Part shown: positions 16,357-25,154 of the stretch, piece by piece
Position numbering within the stretch: position 1 is the first letter of the stretch
How the letters are laid out: each line of letters opens with the position of its first letter
NCBI GenBank assembly: GCA_042408785.1
Contig: JBHOQU010000127.1
Location: forward strand, 1 to 64,000
Origin: JAUQQI01 sp042408785
GTDB taxonomy: Bacteria; Chloroflexota; Dehalococcoidia; JAUQQI01
Direction of reading: 5' to 3'
Length of the DNA: 64,000 nucleotides
Translations under genes and position numbers: made by a program
The notes under the pieces: generated by a model
Seen by the model: the letters and a program-made list of their open reading frames with translations, nothing else
Databases searched by the model: none
What the model was told of the DNA's origin: nothing

Positions 16357-17482
16357 CCGCGCGTCTGGCCCCCCGGCCCAGGATAAGCCGCCGGTAAAAC
16401 TCCCGGGTCTGCTCGGCCACGGCCCGGTGGGAGAAACGGGCCACGGCCTGCCGGCGGCCCAGCTCCCCGAGGATGCGCCGCAGGGTCGGGTCCAACATCA
16501 GCCGGCGGATCGCCCCCCGCAGCCCCAGCACATCCCCCTCCGGCACCACGAGGCCCCCATCCCCCATGGTCCGGGGAATCTCCCCCGAGTCGCTGCCCAC
16601 CACCGGAACCCCGCAGGCCTGGGCCTCGACGACCACCCGCCCGAACTGCTCCTTCCACCGCCGGCCCGTTAGGGAAGGCACCACCAGGACGTCGATGGAC
16701 CGGTAAAATTCGGGCATCTCCGCCGAGGCGAAGGGACCCAGGAGCCGCCAACGGTCCCCCAGCCTTCGCAACCGGGCCTCCACCTGCCGGCGGACGGCCG
16801 GGTCGGACCCGAATCCCCCAACGATCAGGAGCTCCCAGTCGCCTTCAAGGCCGGCCACCGCATCCAGCAGCCAGTGGGCCCCCTTCTCGGGCACCAGCCG
16901 ACCGACGAAGCCGACCCGAAAGGGCCCGGACCGGGGTCGGGTCTCGGGCCGGAAGAGCTCCGGGTCCACCCCGAACTGGGGTATGATCGCCACCGGGCCG
17001 GTAAATCCCCGCCGCCGCAGGAGTTGTTCGGCCTCCCGGTTGCCGGCGATGGCCCCGGCGGCCCCGGCGAAAACGGCCCGCTGAAACCAGGAGAAGGGAG
17101 GCGGGATAGGGTTGAGCATGTTCTGCCAGGTGAAGAAAAGACAAACCGCCCCCACCCGCCGGGCCAGCCGCAGGCCGTGAAACGTCACCAGGTCGTAGGG
17201 CTCCTCGTCCAGGTGGACCAGGTCCGGCTTGAATTCGGCCAGCACCCGGCCCAGGCCCGGGTAATAATGTAGGTGGACCCGGCCGTTAAAGCGGGGGGGC
17301 AGGATGTACACCCGGTAGCCCTCGTCGTTTCCGGACTCGAAGGGGGCCACCTCCTTGCCGAACCGCCAGAACGGGGGGGCTACCAGGCCGAGCTCGATAT
17401 CCCCGCCGGCCACCAGGGCCCGCAGCTTCTTGCGGTATTCGGCCACGTAGCACGCCTTGGAAACCATCAGGACCCGGATCAT
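16349..17482 (-). CDS. glycosyltransferase family 4
   Basis: 377 residues from ATG 17482, chosen because it overlaps the preceding methyltransferase stop as ATGA and the protein then begins MIRVLMVSKACYVAEYRKKL, a normal GT4 start. A GT-B retaining glycosyltransferase, probably adding a sugar to the repeat unit on the cytosolic face. Seen: RVGFVGRLVPEKGAHWLLDAV near 195 (donor-domain start) and the EQFGRVVVEAQACGVPVVGSD motif near 290, the GT4 E-x7-E nucleotide-sugar site. Sugar and acceptor are unknown. Confidence 0.88.
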   Translation of the reverse strand: MIRVLMVSKACYVAEYRKKLRALVAGGDIELGLVAPPFWRFGKEVAPFESGNDEGYRVYILPPRFNGRVHLHYYPGLGRVLAEFKPDLVHLDEEPYDLVTFHGLRLARRVGAVCLFFTWQNMLNPIPPPFSWFQRAVFAGAAGAIAGNREAEQLLRRRGFTGPVAIIPQFGVDPELFRPETRPRSGPFRVGFVGRLVPEKGAHWLLDAVAGLEGDWELLIVGGFGSDPAVRRQVEARLRRLGDRWRLLGPFASAEMPEFYRSIDVLVVPSLTGRRWKEQFGRVVVEAQACGVPVVGSDSGEIPRTMGDGGLVVPEGDVLGLRGAIRRLMLDPTLRRILGELGRRQAVARFSHRAVAEQTREFYRRLILGRGARRAVL

Positions 17483-18252
17483 GGGCCTTTCGGACGCTCG
17501 GCCGAGACGTGCATCACCACCGCCGCCAGGGGAACCCGGCCCAGCAGGGTCGACTCCAGGTGGGCCACAACCCACAGCGCCCGGATGAACAGCCGGAAGA
17601 GGATGTTGCCCCGGAGCCACTCGGCCCACCGTTCCCGCTCAACATAATATAAAAGGTCTTTCAGCTGGCCCACCGGGTGCATGCTGTAGCGGACGTGCCG
17701 AATCCGGAAGCCGGCCCCGGCCAGGAGCCTTAAGATGTCGGTGTGGGTGAAGCGCTGGATGTGCCCCCCGTGGCGCTCCTTCAGGTCGGCCCCAACCCCC
17801 AGCTTCGCGGCCAGCCAGTAGAGGGTGAGGGGCTGGCCCTCGCAGGGCACTAGCAGGTGGAACCGGCCCCCCGGCCGCAGAACCCGATAGGCCTCGGCCA
17901 GGGCCTCCTCCGGCCGGGGCAGGTGCTCCAAAACGTCCACCATCAGCACGAAGTCGAAGCCGGCATCCCGGTAGGGGAGCCGGTGGGCGTCGGCCAGGAC
18001 GTACTCGGCCGCCTCCGGGAAGGTTCGTCCGGCCTTAAGGCTGACGACGGAGAGGTCGCAGCCGAAGAGCTCCCAGCCCGGCCGGCGGCGGCCGATGGTT
18101 CGCAGAAAACGGCCGGCCCCACAGCCCACCTCCAGCATCCGGCCGGGTTGGGGGGGAACCCAGGCCAGGGCCCGCCGCAACGCGATGTTCAGGGGGTGGA
18201 CGTAACCGCCGCCCCAGACCTGGTCAAGCCGAGTGCGCGTAAATATACCCAA
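17479..18252 (-). CDS. class I SAM-dependent methyltransferase
   Basis: 257 residues. The SAM-binding motif I, LEVGCGAGRFLRTIG, lies near 40; motif II acidic end FGCDLS near 63; motif post-II VLMVDVLEHLPRPEEALAE near 100; YRVLRPGGRFHLLVPCEG follows, all typical of methyltransferase family 11/UbiE-like enzymes. Probably methylates a sugar or a lipid-linked intermediate in this operon (inference). The TTG start at 18252 has GGAGG 7 bases upstream and lies inside the previous gene, giving a 64-base overlap, long for this operon. A methyl cap can end chain growth in O-antigen systems; there is no direct evidence here. Confidence 0.82.
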   Translation of the reverse strand: MGIFTRTRLDQVWGGGYVHPLNIALRRALAWVPPQPGRMLEVGCGAGRFLRTIGRRRPGWELFGCDLSVVSLKAGRTFPEAAEYVLADAHRLPYRDAGFDFVLMVDVLEHLPRPEEALAEAYRVLRPGGRFHLLVPCEGQPLTLYWLAAKLGVGADLKERHGGHIQRFTHTDILRLLAGAGFRIRHVRYSMHPVGQLKDLLYYVERERWAEWLRGNILFRLFIRALWVVAHLESTLLGRVPLAAVVMHVSAERPKGP

Positions 18253-19304
18253 CAGGTCGCCTCCGCCGTCCGCCGCCAGGTGAACTGCCGGGCCCGCTCC
18301 AGGCCCCGGGCCCGAAGCTCGGCCCGAAGGTCGGCGTCCCTTAGAAGTTTTAATATGCCCCCCAGGAGGCTTTCATCGTCCTCGGGGTCGATCAGCAGCG
18401 CCGCCTCCCCGACCACCTCCGGCAGGGAGGTCCGGTTAGAGCAGACCACCGGCGTCCCGCAGGCCATCGCCTCCAGGGGTGGCAGGCCGAAGCCTTCGTA
18501 GACGGAGGGATAAACGAAAAGTTCGGCCCCGGCATACAGGGCCGGCCGGTCCGCCTCGGGAATCGGCCCCAGGAACCTGACCCGGCCCTCAACCCCGGCC
18601 TCCCGGACCGCCTCCGGGATATCCGGGAAGATGGGACCTGGCCGGGGAAGCCTTCCGCCCACGGCCAGAACCCACGGTTCCGGTACCTCCCGAAAGAGCC
18701 TGACCAGCCGGTCCACCTGTTTGCGCCGGTCGAAGCCGCCCAGGTAAAAGATATACGGCCGGTCGAGGCCGTAGCGGCGGCGCACCGCCCCGACCCTTTC
18801 GGGCGTAAGGTCGGCCCCGAAGTCCGGGTCGACCCCCAAGGGGACCACGTCGACCCGGTCGGCCGGGACGGCCGTAAACCTGAGGATGTCGTTCCGGGTC
18901 CACCCCGAATCGGCAATGACCCGGTCGGCCCTGGCCAGCGCCCGGCGGGCGGCCCAGATGTAGAGCCTGAAGGCCAGGGAGCCCCGGTAGTCGGGGAGGG
19001 CCAGCATCAGCAGGTCGTGGACCGTCACCACCAGGGGCCGAAGCTTAAACCACGGCGGCCCTAAGTAGGGGACGTGGACCAGGTCGACCGCGGCCTTCCG
19101 GGCAAGCCGCCAGAGGTGGACCTGCTCAAACCAGACCTTTCCCAGGTTGCCCTTAAGCCGGGGCCGTTCCGGGGGCCCGAGGCGAACCGGGGTAAAATTG
19201 AACTCAGTCCCCAGCTCGCCCAGGGCCTCAAAGAGCCGGCGGCTGTACTCGCCGCTGCCCGTTTCGGGGAACTGCCAGAAATACCCGCTGAAACCGACCC
19301 GCAT
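18189..19304 (-). CDS. glycosyltransferase family 4
   Basis: 371 residues, mannosyltransferase-like GT-B enzyme. The N-terminal acceptor domain contains DLVHVPYLGPPW and LVVTVHDLLMLALPDYRG near 75-105; the donor domain contains YIFYLGGFDRRKQVDRLVRL near 197 and PSVYEGFGLPPLEAMACGTPV near 285 with the E-x7-E pair (EGFGLPPLE). Its start ATG at 19304 shares a base with the preceding GT4 stop. Its last 64 bases encode the methyltransferase start in another frame. The sugar is not predictable. Confidence 0.88.
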   Translation of the reverse strand: MRVGFSGYFWQFPETGSGEYSRRLFEALGELGTEFNFTPVRLGPPERPRLKGNLGKVWFEQVHLWRLARKAAVDLVHVPYLGPPWFKLRPLVVTVHDLLMLALPDYRGSLAFRLYIWAARRALARADRVIADSGWTRNDILRFTAVPADRVDVVPLGVDPDFGADLTPERVGAVRRRYGLDRPYIFYLGGFDRRKQVDRLVRLFREVPEPWVLAVGGRLPRPGPIFPDIPEAVREAGVEGRVRFLGPIPEADRPALYAGAELFVYPSVYEGFGLPPLEAMACGTPVVCSNRTSLPEVVGEAALLIDPEDDESLLGGILKLLRDADLRAELRARGLERARQFTWRRTAEATCWVYLRALGLTRSGAAVTSTP

Positions 19305-20440
19305 CAGCCCCGCCCTCCCAGCACCTCCCGGTAGACCCCAAGGAGGGTTTCGGCGGCCGCCTCCCAGGTGAATTTTGCCGCCCGCTCCCGGCCGGCGGCC
19401 ACGGCCCGGGCCCGGGCAGCCTCGTCGGTGAGGGCCTCACGGACGGCGTCGGCGATGGCCGCCGGGTCCTCGGGGTCCACCAGCCAGGCGGCATCCCCGG
19501 CCACCTCCGGCAGGGAGGCCCGGTTCGAGGTGACCACCGGCACCCCGGCCGCCATGGCCTCCAGGACCGGCAGGCCGAACCCCTCATAAAAAGAGGGGTA
19601 GACCAGCACTCCGGCCCGGCTGAGGAGGGCCGCCACCTGGGAGTCGGATAGGCCCCGGAGCCAGCGGATATCGCCCCGGAAGGGCGAGGCCCCCAGGGCG
19701 GCCAGAAAGTCGTCGTAGAGCCAGCCCGGCGCCCCCACGATAACCAGGGGCCGGGTGATGGCCGGGTATTTCTGCCGGAGCAGGTTGTAGGCGGCAATGA
19801 GCCCCGGCAGGTTCTTGCGGGGTTCGACCCGGCCGATAAACAGGATATACCCGGGCTCCAGGCCGAAGGCTTCGAGCAGGTTTTCGGCCGCCGGGTCCGG
19901 GGTTTCCGGGGGGTCCACCCCGCCGTAGACCACCCGGATTACATTCGGGTCGACCTTTAAAAACCGGACGATATCGGCGGCGGTGGCTCGGGAGTCGGCC
20001 ACCACCAGCCCGGCCCGCCGGACCGAGGCCGGCACGGCCCGGCGCAGGAACCGCCCGAGCCGGCCGGGCACCCACCGGGGGTCGACCATAAAGTTCAGGT
20101 CGTGGACGGTCACCACCCCCACCGCCCGGGCCAGGGGTGGCAGCACGAAGTTAAGGCCGTGGAAGAGGTCGAAACCCGGCACCAGCCGGTCGAGGGGCAC
20201 GGGGAGCCCCAACCAGAACCAGGCTGCCAGAAAGGTCCGCTCCTTAAAGGGGAGTCGGGCCTCCCGGAACCCGGGGCCGTAGGTCGCCGGGTTAAAGGGG
20301 GGACAGTCCCGGGTGGCCACCAACAGAAACGAGAATTCCGAAGGTACCCGGCTCAGGCCCCCGACTAGCCCCCGAACGAACCGGCCGATGCCGGCCGACT
20401 GCTTCAAGGCCGGGGTGAAATCAAGGGCTATTACCGGCAT
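19304..20440 (-). CDS. glycosyltransferase family 4
   Basis: 378 residues from ATG 20440, preferred to an in-frame TTG at 20449 because GGGAGG lies 9 bases upstream of the ATG and abuts the TTG. Retaining GT-B enzyme close to the neighbour at 18189-19304 (tandem duplication is likely). Seen: VVTVHDLNFMVDPRWVPG near 110, YILFIGRVEPRKNLPGLIAAY near 205 and PSFYEGFGLPVLEAMAAGVPVV near 290. Cytosolic, acting on the lipid-linked repeat unit. Overlaps the next upstream gene by 20 bases. Confidence 0.88.
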   Translation of the reverse strand: MPVIALDFTPALKQSAGIGRFVRGLVGGLSRVPSEFSFLLVATRDCPPFNPATYGPGFREARLPFKERTFLAAWFWLGLPVPLDRLVPGFDLFHGLNFVLPPLARAVGVVTVHDLNFMVDPRWVPGRLGRFLRRAVPASVRRAGLVVADSRATAADIVRFLKVDPNVIRVVYGGVDPPETPDPAAENLLEAFGLEPGYILFIGRVEPRKNLPGLIAAYNLLRQKYPAITRPLVIVGAPGWLYDDFLAALGASPFRGDIRWLRGLSDSQVAALLSRAGVLVYPSFYEGFGLPVLEAMAAGVPVVTSNRASLPEVAGDAAWLVDPEDPAAIADAVREALTDEAARARAVAAGRERAAKFTWEAAAETLLGVYREVLGGRG

Positions 20441-21434
20441 CGGCCGCAACCTCCCGGGTCGTCTCGAGCCGCCCGGAAAGGATGTAGGCCGGCAGGCCCG
20501 AGAGGATCAGGCTCCAGTAGCTGATGAGCCGGTCGGCCAGGGCCACGGTGACCGCCAGGTCCAGCGGTACGGCCAGGCTGAGCAGGCCGGCTACCCCCAG
20601 CTCCACCAGGCCGAGGCCCCCCGGAGTAAAGGGGACGGTGGTGAGGACCGAGTTGGCCAGGGCAGCAAAGACGATCATCGGCGGAACGATTTTCAACCCC
20701 AGGGCCTGGGTAACCAGGGCGAGCCGACCCACCTCGCAGGCCCAGACGGCCGCCGTAAGGGCCAGGGTGACGGGCAGCCGCTTGAAACCTGCTCGGGTTC
20801 CGTACTCCAGCCGGAGGTAGATGTCGGCCAGCCTGGCCGGGAGCCGCCGGCGGATCCCCGGCCCGAGCCGGAAAAAGAGGCCGACGCCGACCAGGCCGGC
20901 GAGCAGCAGGAGGATGCCCAGGCCCCCGACTTCGGCCAGGGTCCGGCGAGAGACCGAGCCGATGAGGAAGACCGCCGAGGCGGCCAGGGCCGAGACCACC
21001 ACGACCAGGTCCAGGAGGCGCTCGATAAGCACGGTGCCCGCCGCCTCCGAGAAGCCTGAGGCGCCGTTGCGCTTTAGATGATAGGCCCGGTAAAGGTCGC
21101 CCAGCTTGGCGGGGAGCAGACAGTTGGCAAACCAGCTGGCCAGGATCACCACCGCCAGGTGCCAGGGTCCGGGGAGGGGTTTCGGGTCGGGGCCGACCAG
21201 GTTGCCGAGGATAATCCGCCAGCGGATGCCCCGCAGGGGGAAGGTGGCGTAGTAGACGGCCACGGCCAGCAGAAAGAGGCCGAGGTTGGCCCCGCCTAGG
21301 GCCCGGAGGGCCTCGATAGGGCTGATGCCGGCCCCCCGAAAGAGGGCCAAAAGCAGGCCGAAGCCGACGGCCAGGGATATGTAGGTCCGCCACGACTTTA
21401 GAATTCGGGGCAGGTCGGGGAACGACCCGTTCAT
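20421..21434 (-). CDS. UPF0104/LPG synthetase-type membrane protein
   Basis: 337 residues with about eight hydrophobic segments; matches the lysylphosphatidylglycerol synthase transmembrane family (also AglD/UPF0104). Seen: PLRGIRWRIILG near 67, NCLLPAKLGDLYRAYHL near 104 and FSEAAGTVLIERLLDLVVV near 127, with the conserved Arg/Gly pattern. In polysaccharide operons such proteins are suspected of moving or modifying polyprenyl-linked glycans, but no activity is established. Starts within ATGA after the O-antigen ligase-like gene is read (overlap 4). A paralogue is at 30470-31456. Confidence 0.8.
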   Translation of the reverse strand: MNGSFPDLPRILKSWRTYISLAVGFGLLLALFRGAGISPIEALRALGGANLGLFLLAVAVYYATFPLRGIRWRIILGNLVGPDPKPLPGPWHLAVVILASWFANCLLPAKLGDLYRAYHLKRNGASGFSEAAGTVLIERLLDLVVVVSALAASAVFLIGSVSRRTLAEVGGLGILLLLAGLVGVGLFFRLGPGIRRRLPARLADIYLRLEYGTRAGFKRLPVTLALTAAVWACEVGRLALVTQALGLKIVPPMIVFAALANSVLTTVPFTPGGLGLVELGVAGLLSLAVPLDLAVTVALADRLISYWSLILSGLPAYILSGRLETTREVAADAGNSP

Positions 21435-22846
21435 GCCGAACCTCTGGGGCCGGGCCTCAGGGCCGCCGCCAGCCCGACGGTGAGGCCGAGCTGGACCGGG
21501 AAGCCGGCCACAAACATGTTGTCGAAGACGTTATGGGTGGCGACGGCCACCACCCAACCGGCGACCACCCAGCCCAGGGGATTTTCCGGGTCCCGGCGGA
21601 TGGCGGCCACGGCCGTGGCCATGAGCCCGGCCAGCAGGCCCAGGTGGGCCAGAAGACCCCCACCCCCGGTCTCGGCCAGGAGGTGGAGGTAATAGTTGTG
21701 GGCGTGGGTGGCCAGGGCCGGGAGGGTCTCCCAGCCCCGGACGGCAAAGGTCTCGTAGGCAACCCCGAAGTTCCCCGGCCCCACCCCTCGCAGGGGATTC
21801 TCGACGAACATGAACCAGGCCGCATACCAGTAGGCCATCCGCTCCAGGATGGCGTAGTTCTCCGGCCGCGGGGGCTCATAGCGGGGGTCGGGCAGGGTGA
21901 AATAGGCCGAGATGGGGGCCAGCCGCCCGGTAACCTCGGCCGGGAACAGCCCGTAGGCCAGAGCCGGCAGGCCGACCCCGATGGCCACGGCCAGGAGGGC
22001 CAGCAGACCCACCGTCGTCCGCCTCCCGGCCAGGCTCGTTACCCCGAGGCCGGCGGCCAGGCCGAGCCAGGCGGCCCGGGATAGGCTGAGAAGCTCCCCA
22101 AGGCCGGCCGCCCCGAGGGTAAGGAGGCACAGTACGACGTCGCCGAGCGACCCCCGTCGCAGGCGGTCCCGGAGCCAGACGTAGGCGGCCACCATCCCCA
22201 TGGTCAGGTAACCGGCATACGGGTTCGGCTGGCCAAAGGTGCCGTAGGCCCGCAGGGTCTCCCCGAAGATGAAGCCCAGGGGCCCCAGGCGCAGGACCGA
22301 CTGCATGAGCCCGAGGCCCCCTTCGATAAGGGCCAGGCCGAGCAGAAGCCGCAGGTACCACCTCTGCTGGGACTCCGTCAGGCCGGCCGAGGCCCCAACC
22401 AGGAGGGCCAGGGCGAAAAGGACCCACTTGGCAAGCTCTTTAAGGGCGAGGGGCACCGATTCCGCCGCCGGCAGGGCCCAGAAGAGGGCACCCAGAAAGA
22501 CCAGGGCCGGCCAGAAGACCCCGGGCACCCGCAGCAGAGCCTGGCCCGCCCCCAGGCGGAAGAGCCAGGCCAGGGCGTAGACGGGCAGGACCACCTCGGC
22601 CGGGCCGACGGACACCTCGCCCAGGCGCAGGCTGAAAGGCATCGAAAGGGGGATGCTCAGGAGCACGGCCAGCAGGCCGATAAACGGCCACCGCAGGCAT
22701 ACGACCAGCAGACCCAGGCCACCGACCAGGGCCGCGGCCAGGCCGATGGGCAGAAAGGCCGCGGCGGCCAGCAGGACCGCCGCCAGGCCGATGGTCAACA
22801 CCCGACCGGGTCGGGCGAGGCCGAGGGCGGAAGACGGGAAGGCCAT
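21431..22846 (-). CDS. O-antigen ligase/polymerase family membrane protein
   Basis: 471 residues, about twelve hydrophobic segments. The Wzy_C family signature is visible: NPLRGVGPGNFGVAYETF near 355 followed by the large external loop ending THAHNYYLHLLAETGGGGLLA near 385, where the conserved His-Asn lies. Members either polymerise repeat units (Wzy) or ligate the glycan to an acceptor (WaaL, or S-layer/protein O-ligase) on the outer face of the membrane; sequence alone does not separate these. A second family member in the same operon (23808-25154) suggests one polymerase and one ligase. Confidence 0.85.
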   Translation of the reverse strand: MAFPSSALGLARPGRVLTIGLAAVLLAAAAFLPIGLAAALVGGLGLLVVCLRWPFIGLLAVLLSIPLSMPFSLRLGEVSVGPAEVVLPVYALAWLFRLGAGQALLRVPGVFWPALVFLGALFWALPAAESVPLALKELAKWVLFALALLVGASAGLTESQQRWYLRLLLGLALIEGGLGLMQSVLRLGPLGFIFGETLRAYGTFGQPNPYAGYLTMGMVAAYVWLRDRLRRGSLGDVVLCLLTLGAAGLGELLSLSRAAWLGLAAGLGVTSLAGRRTTVGLLALLAVAIGVGLPALAYGLFPAEVTGRLAPISAYFTLPDPRYEPPRPENYAILERMAYWYAAWFMFVENPLRGVGPGNFGVAYETFAVRGWETLPALATHAHNYYLHLLAETGGGGLLAHLGLLAGLMATAVAAIRRDPENPLGWVVAGWVVAVATHNVFDNMFVAGFPVQLGLTVGLAAALRPGPRGSA

Positions 22847-22851
22847 GGGGC

Positions 22852-23811
22852 TCAGGTGGCGAGGCGTCCGGCCGCCAGCTCTTCCCAGTACCAGGCGACG
22901 GTCCGCCGCAGGCCCTCCTCAAGGCCGACGGTGGGCGACCAGCCTAGAACCTGTCGGGCCTTGGTGAGGTCCGGCCGGCGGCGGGCGATCTCCTCCGGGC
23001 GGGGGGGCAGGAAGACGATGGGGGCCGGGGTTCCGGTCAGGGCCTTGACCAGCCGAGCGACCTCAATGACGGGCCGCTCGTCGTCGTTGCCCAGGTTGAA
23101 AACCTCCCCGGCCAGGCCGGCCTTAAACCCGACCCGGACCAACCCCGCCACCAGGTCGGAAACGTAGCAGAAACTTCGGGTCTGAAGGCCGTCGCCGTAG
23201 ACGGTGAGGGGCTCGTTGCGGAGGGCCTGACGGATGAAGTTGGGAATAACCCGGCCGTCGTCCACCCGGTTCCGGGGCCCGTAGGTGTTGAAGATCCGGA
23301 CGATCCGGACGTCCAGGCCGTATTTGCGGAAATAGGTTATGGTGAGGGCTTCGGCGAACCGCTTGCCCTCATCATAGGCGGCCCGGGGGCCCACCGGGTT
23401 TACGTGGCCCCAGTAGGTCTCGGGTTGGGGGTGGACCTCGGGATCGCCGTAAACCTCGGAGGTGGAGGCCAGGATGAACCGGGCTCCGGCGGCCCGGGCC
23501 AGCTCCAGCAGGTTGTAAGTCCCGGCGCTGTTAACCAGCATCGTTTCAACCGGGTACCGGCCGTAGTCCTCGGGGCTGGCCGGGCTGGCCAGGTGAAAGA
23601 TAACGTCCGGGCTTTCGCCTTCCAGGCTTAAGGGCCTGACCACGTCGTGTTTCAGGAGGCGGCAGCGGCCCTGCCGGAGCAGGTGGCCGATGTTTTCCGG
23701 CCGGCCCGTCAGGAAGTTGTCCACAACCGTCACCTGGTGGCCGGCTTCGACCAGGCTTTCGACCAGGTGGGAGCCGATAAAGCCGGCCCCGCCGCTTACC
23801 AGTATTTTCAT
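22852..23811 (-). CDS. UDP-glucuronate decarboxylase-like SDR (UXS)
   Basis: 319-residue extended short-chain dehydrogenase. NAD-binding GGAGFIGSHLVESLVEAGH lies at 7-25; VIFHLASPASPEDYGRYPVE near 70; the active-site Tyr/Lys in AAYDEGKRFAEAL near 143; and RIFNTYGPRNRVDDGRVIPNF near 172. HLASPASP and the YDEGKR context are typical of UDP-xylose synthases, which convert UDP-glucuronate to UDP-xylose. A dTDP-glucose 4,6-dehydratase or other nucleotide-sugar SDR is less likely. It probably supplies a pentose donor for the operon's glycosyltransferases. ATG 23811 overlaps the upstream gene's stop. Confidence 0.85.
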   Translation of the reverse strand: MKILVSGGAGFIGSHLVESLVEAGHQVTVVDNFLTGRPENIGHLLRQGRCRLLKHDVVRPLSLEGESPDVIFHLASPASPEDYGRYPVETMLVNSAGTYNLLELARAAGARFILASTSEVYGDPEVHPQPETYWGHVNPVGPRAAYDEGKRFAEALTITYFRKYGLDVRIVRIFNTYGPRNRVDDGRVIPNFIRQALRNEPLTVYGDGLQTRSFCYVSDLVAGLVRVGFKAGLAGEVFNLGNDDERPVIEVARLVKALTGTPAPIVFLPPRPEEIARRRPDLTKARQVLGWSPTVGLEEGLRRTVAWYWEELAAGRLAT

Positions 23812-25154
23812 TGCTTCACCCCGGCAAGTCTTACGCTGGCGAACATGAACCAGAAAAGGTAGGCCAGGTCGATGAGAAAATACGAGTTGTCAAAGAGGCC
23901 GTGAACCAGCAGGTCCGCCATGGCCGCCCCGCAAACGACCCCGGTCAGCCGTTCCGGCCCCTCGAAATGGGCCAGGTTAAGAACACGTCGCCAGAATTCA
24001 AACTGCAAAAGAATCAGGGCCAAAACGCCCCCGATTCCGAGCCGCACCCAAAAGTCTAACACAATGTTGTGGGGGTGCGAAATATCGGGCTCCTGCCAGG
24101 CCTCCGGGGGCATGTACCGCTCCCGGTAAAGGTAAAGGAAATTGTCGAGGCCCACACCGGTCAGGGGCCGGTCCCGGATCATCCCAACGGCGGCCTCCCA
24201 GATGTAGAGGCGGCGCCGGGCGGTTTCGTCGGCCCCGAAGCGGCCCGGGGCCAGGGTAAAACCCAGGACCCCGACCAGGATCAGGGCGGCCAGGAGCACC
24301 AGGACGGCCACCCGGCGCCGGCGGGCCAGGAGGGCAAAGCCGGCGGCCAGGGCGGCGGCCAGGCCCAGCCAGGCCCCCCGGGAATAGGTGAGCCAGAGGG
24401 CCCAGAGGCCGGCGGCGGCCGTGAAGCCGGCCGCCAGTCGCCCCCATCTGCCCCACCCCGCCGCCAGCACCACGGCCGGGGGGATGAGCTTTCCCAGGTA
24501 AAGGGCGAGGGCATTGGGCGAATGGTAAATGGCCAGGGCCCGCTTTACGCCCCCGGTGGCCTCGGTTACCCCCACAAAGTAATAGTGATAAAGGGTGTAA
24601 AGGCCTACCACCGCCCCGGCCACCGTGAAACCCCCGAAGACCCAGCCCGTAAGCTCCCTGGGCCGCACCGTCTGGACGGCCAGAAAGTAAAAGATCAGGG
24701 GCTCCAGAACCACCCGGCGGTACTCCCGAAGGGCCACGTGCCGGTACTCGGCCCAGAGCAGGGATAACGTCGCCGCCCCCAGCAGGACCAGGGGACCGGC
24801 CGGCATTAGGGCCTGACGCAGGTCCCGGACAAGCTCCTCCGGACCCAACCGGCCGGTTGCCAGCCGGAGGGCCTGCCGACCGGCCCAGACGGCCGCGGCG
24901 GCCAAGATCAGGACCTCCGAGACAACGAACTCGGGGCCGCCGAACTGCTTCGGGAAACGGTAAAAGGGGCTCAGCCAGAGGACCCACCAGAGGGCGGCCG
25001 GAAGGTCCCGGGCGGCCCCGGCCATGAATATCCCCAGGCCCAGGGCGATGAGGGCCGGGTGCTGGCCGAAGTAAAAGAGGGCGATCCCCCAGCCCTGGAC
25101 GGTCACCCAGAAAGGCCTATTCAAGCCTATAAACCAGGTGAACCGGCTTGCCAT
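23808..25154 (-). CDS. O-antigen ligase/polymerase family membrane protein
   Basis: 448 residues, about eleven hydrophobic segments. Wzy_C signature: RPLTGVGLDNFLYLYRERYM near 335 and the external loop ending DISHPHNIVLDFWVRLGIGG near 365. Paralogue of the 21431-22846 protein. The ATG at 25154 overlaps the GT39-like gene by 38 bases and has no clear Shine-Dalgarno; a TTG at 25124 is an alternative start. Polymerase versus ligase is unresolved. Confidence 0.82.
   Translation of the reverse strand: MASRFTWFIGLNRPFWVTVQGWGIALFYFGQHPALIALGLGIFMAGAARDLPAALWWVLWLSPFYRFPKQFGGPEFVVSEVLILAAAAVWAGRQALRLATGRLGPEELVRDLRQALMPAGPLVLLGAATLSLLWAEYRHVALREYRRVVLEPLIFYFLAVQTVRPRELTGWVFGGFTVAGAVVGLYTLYHYYFVGVTEATGGVKRALAIYHSPNALALYLGKLIPPAVVLAAGWGRWGRLAAGFTAAAGLWALWLTYSRGAWLGLAAALAAGFALLARRRRVAVLVLLAALILVGVLGFTLAPGRFGADETARRRLYIWEAAVGMIRDRPLTGVGLDNFLYLYRERYMPPEAWQEPDISHPHNIVLDFWVRLGIGGVLALILLQFEFWRRVLNLAHFEGPERLTGVVCGAAMADLLVHGLFDNSYFLIDLAYLFWFMFASVRLAGVKQ

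Noticed and set aside
19304..20449. TTG 20449 as start of the GT4 gene
   Set aside because: GGGAGG abuts it, leaving no spacing; ATG 20440 has a 9-base spacing and a normal N-terminus.
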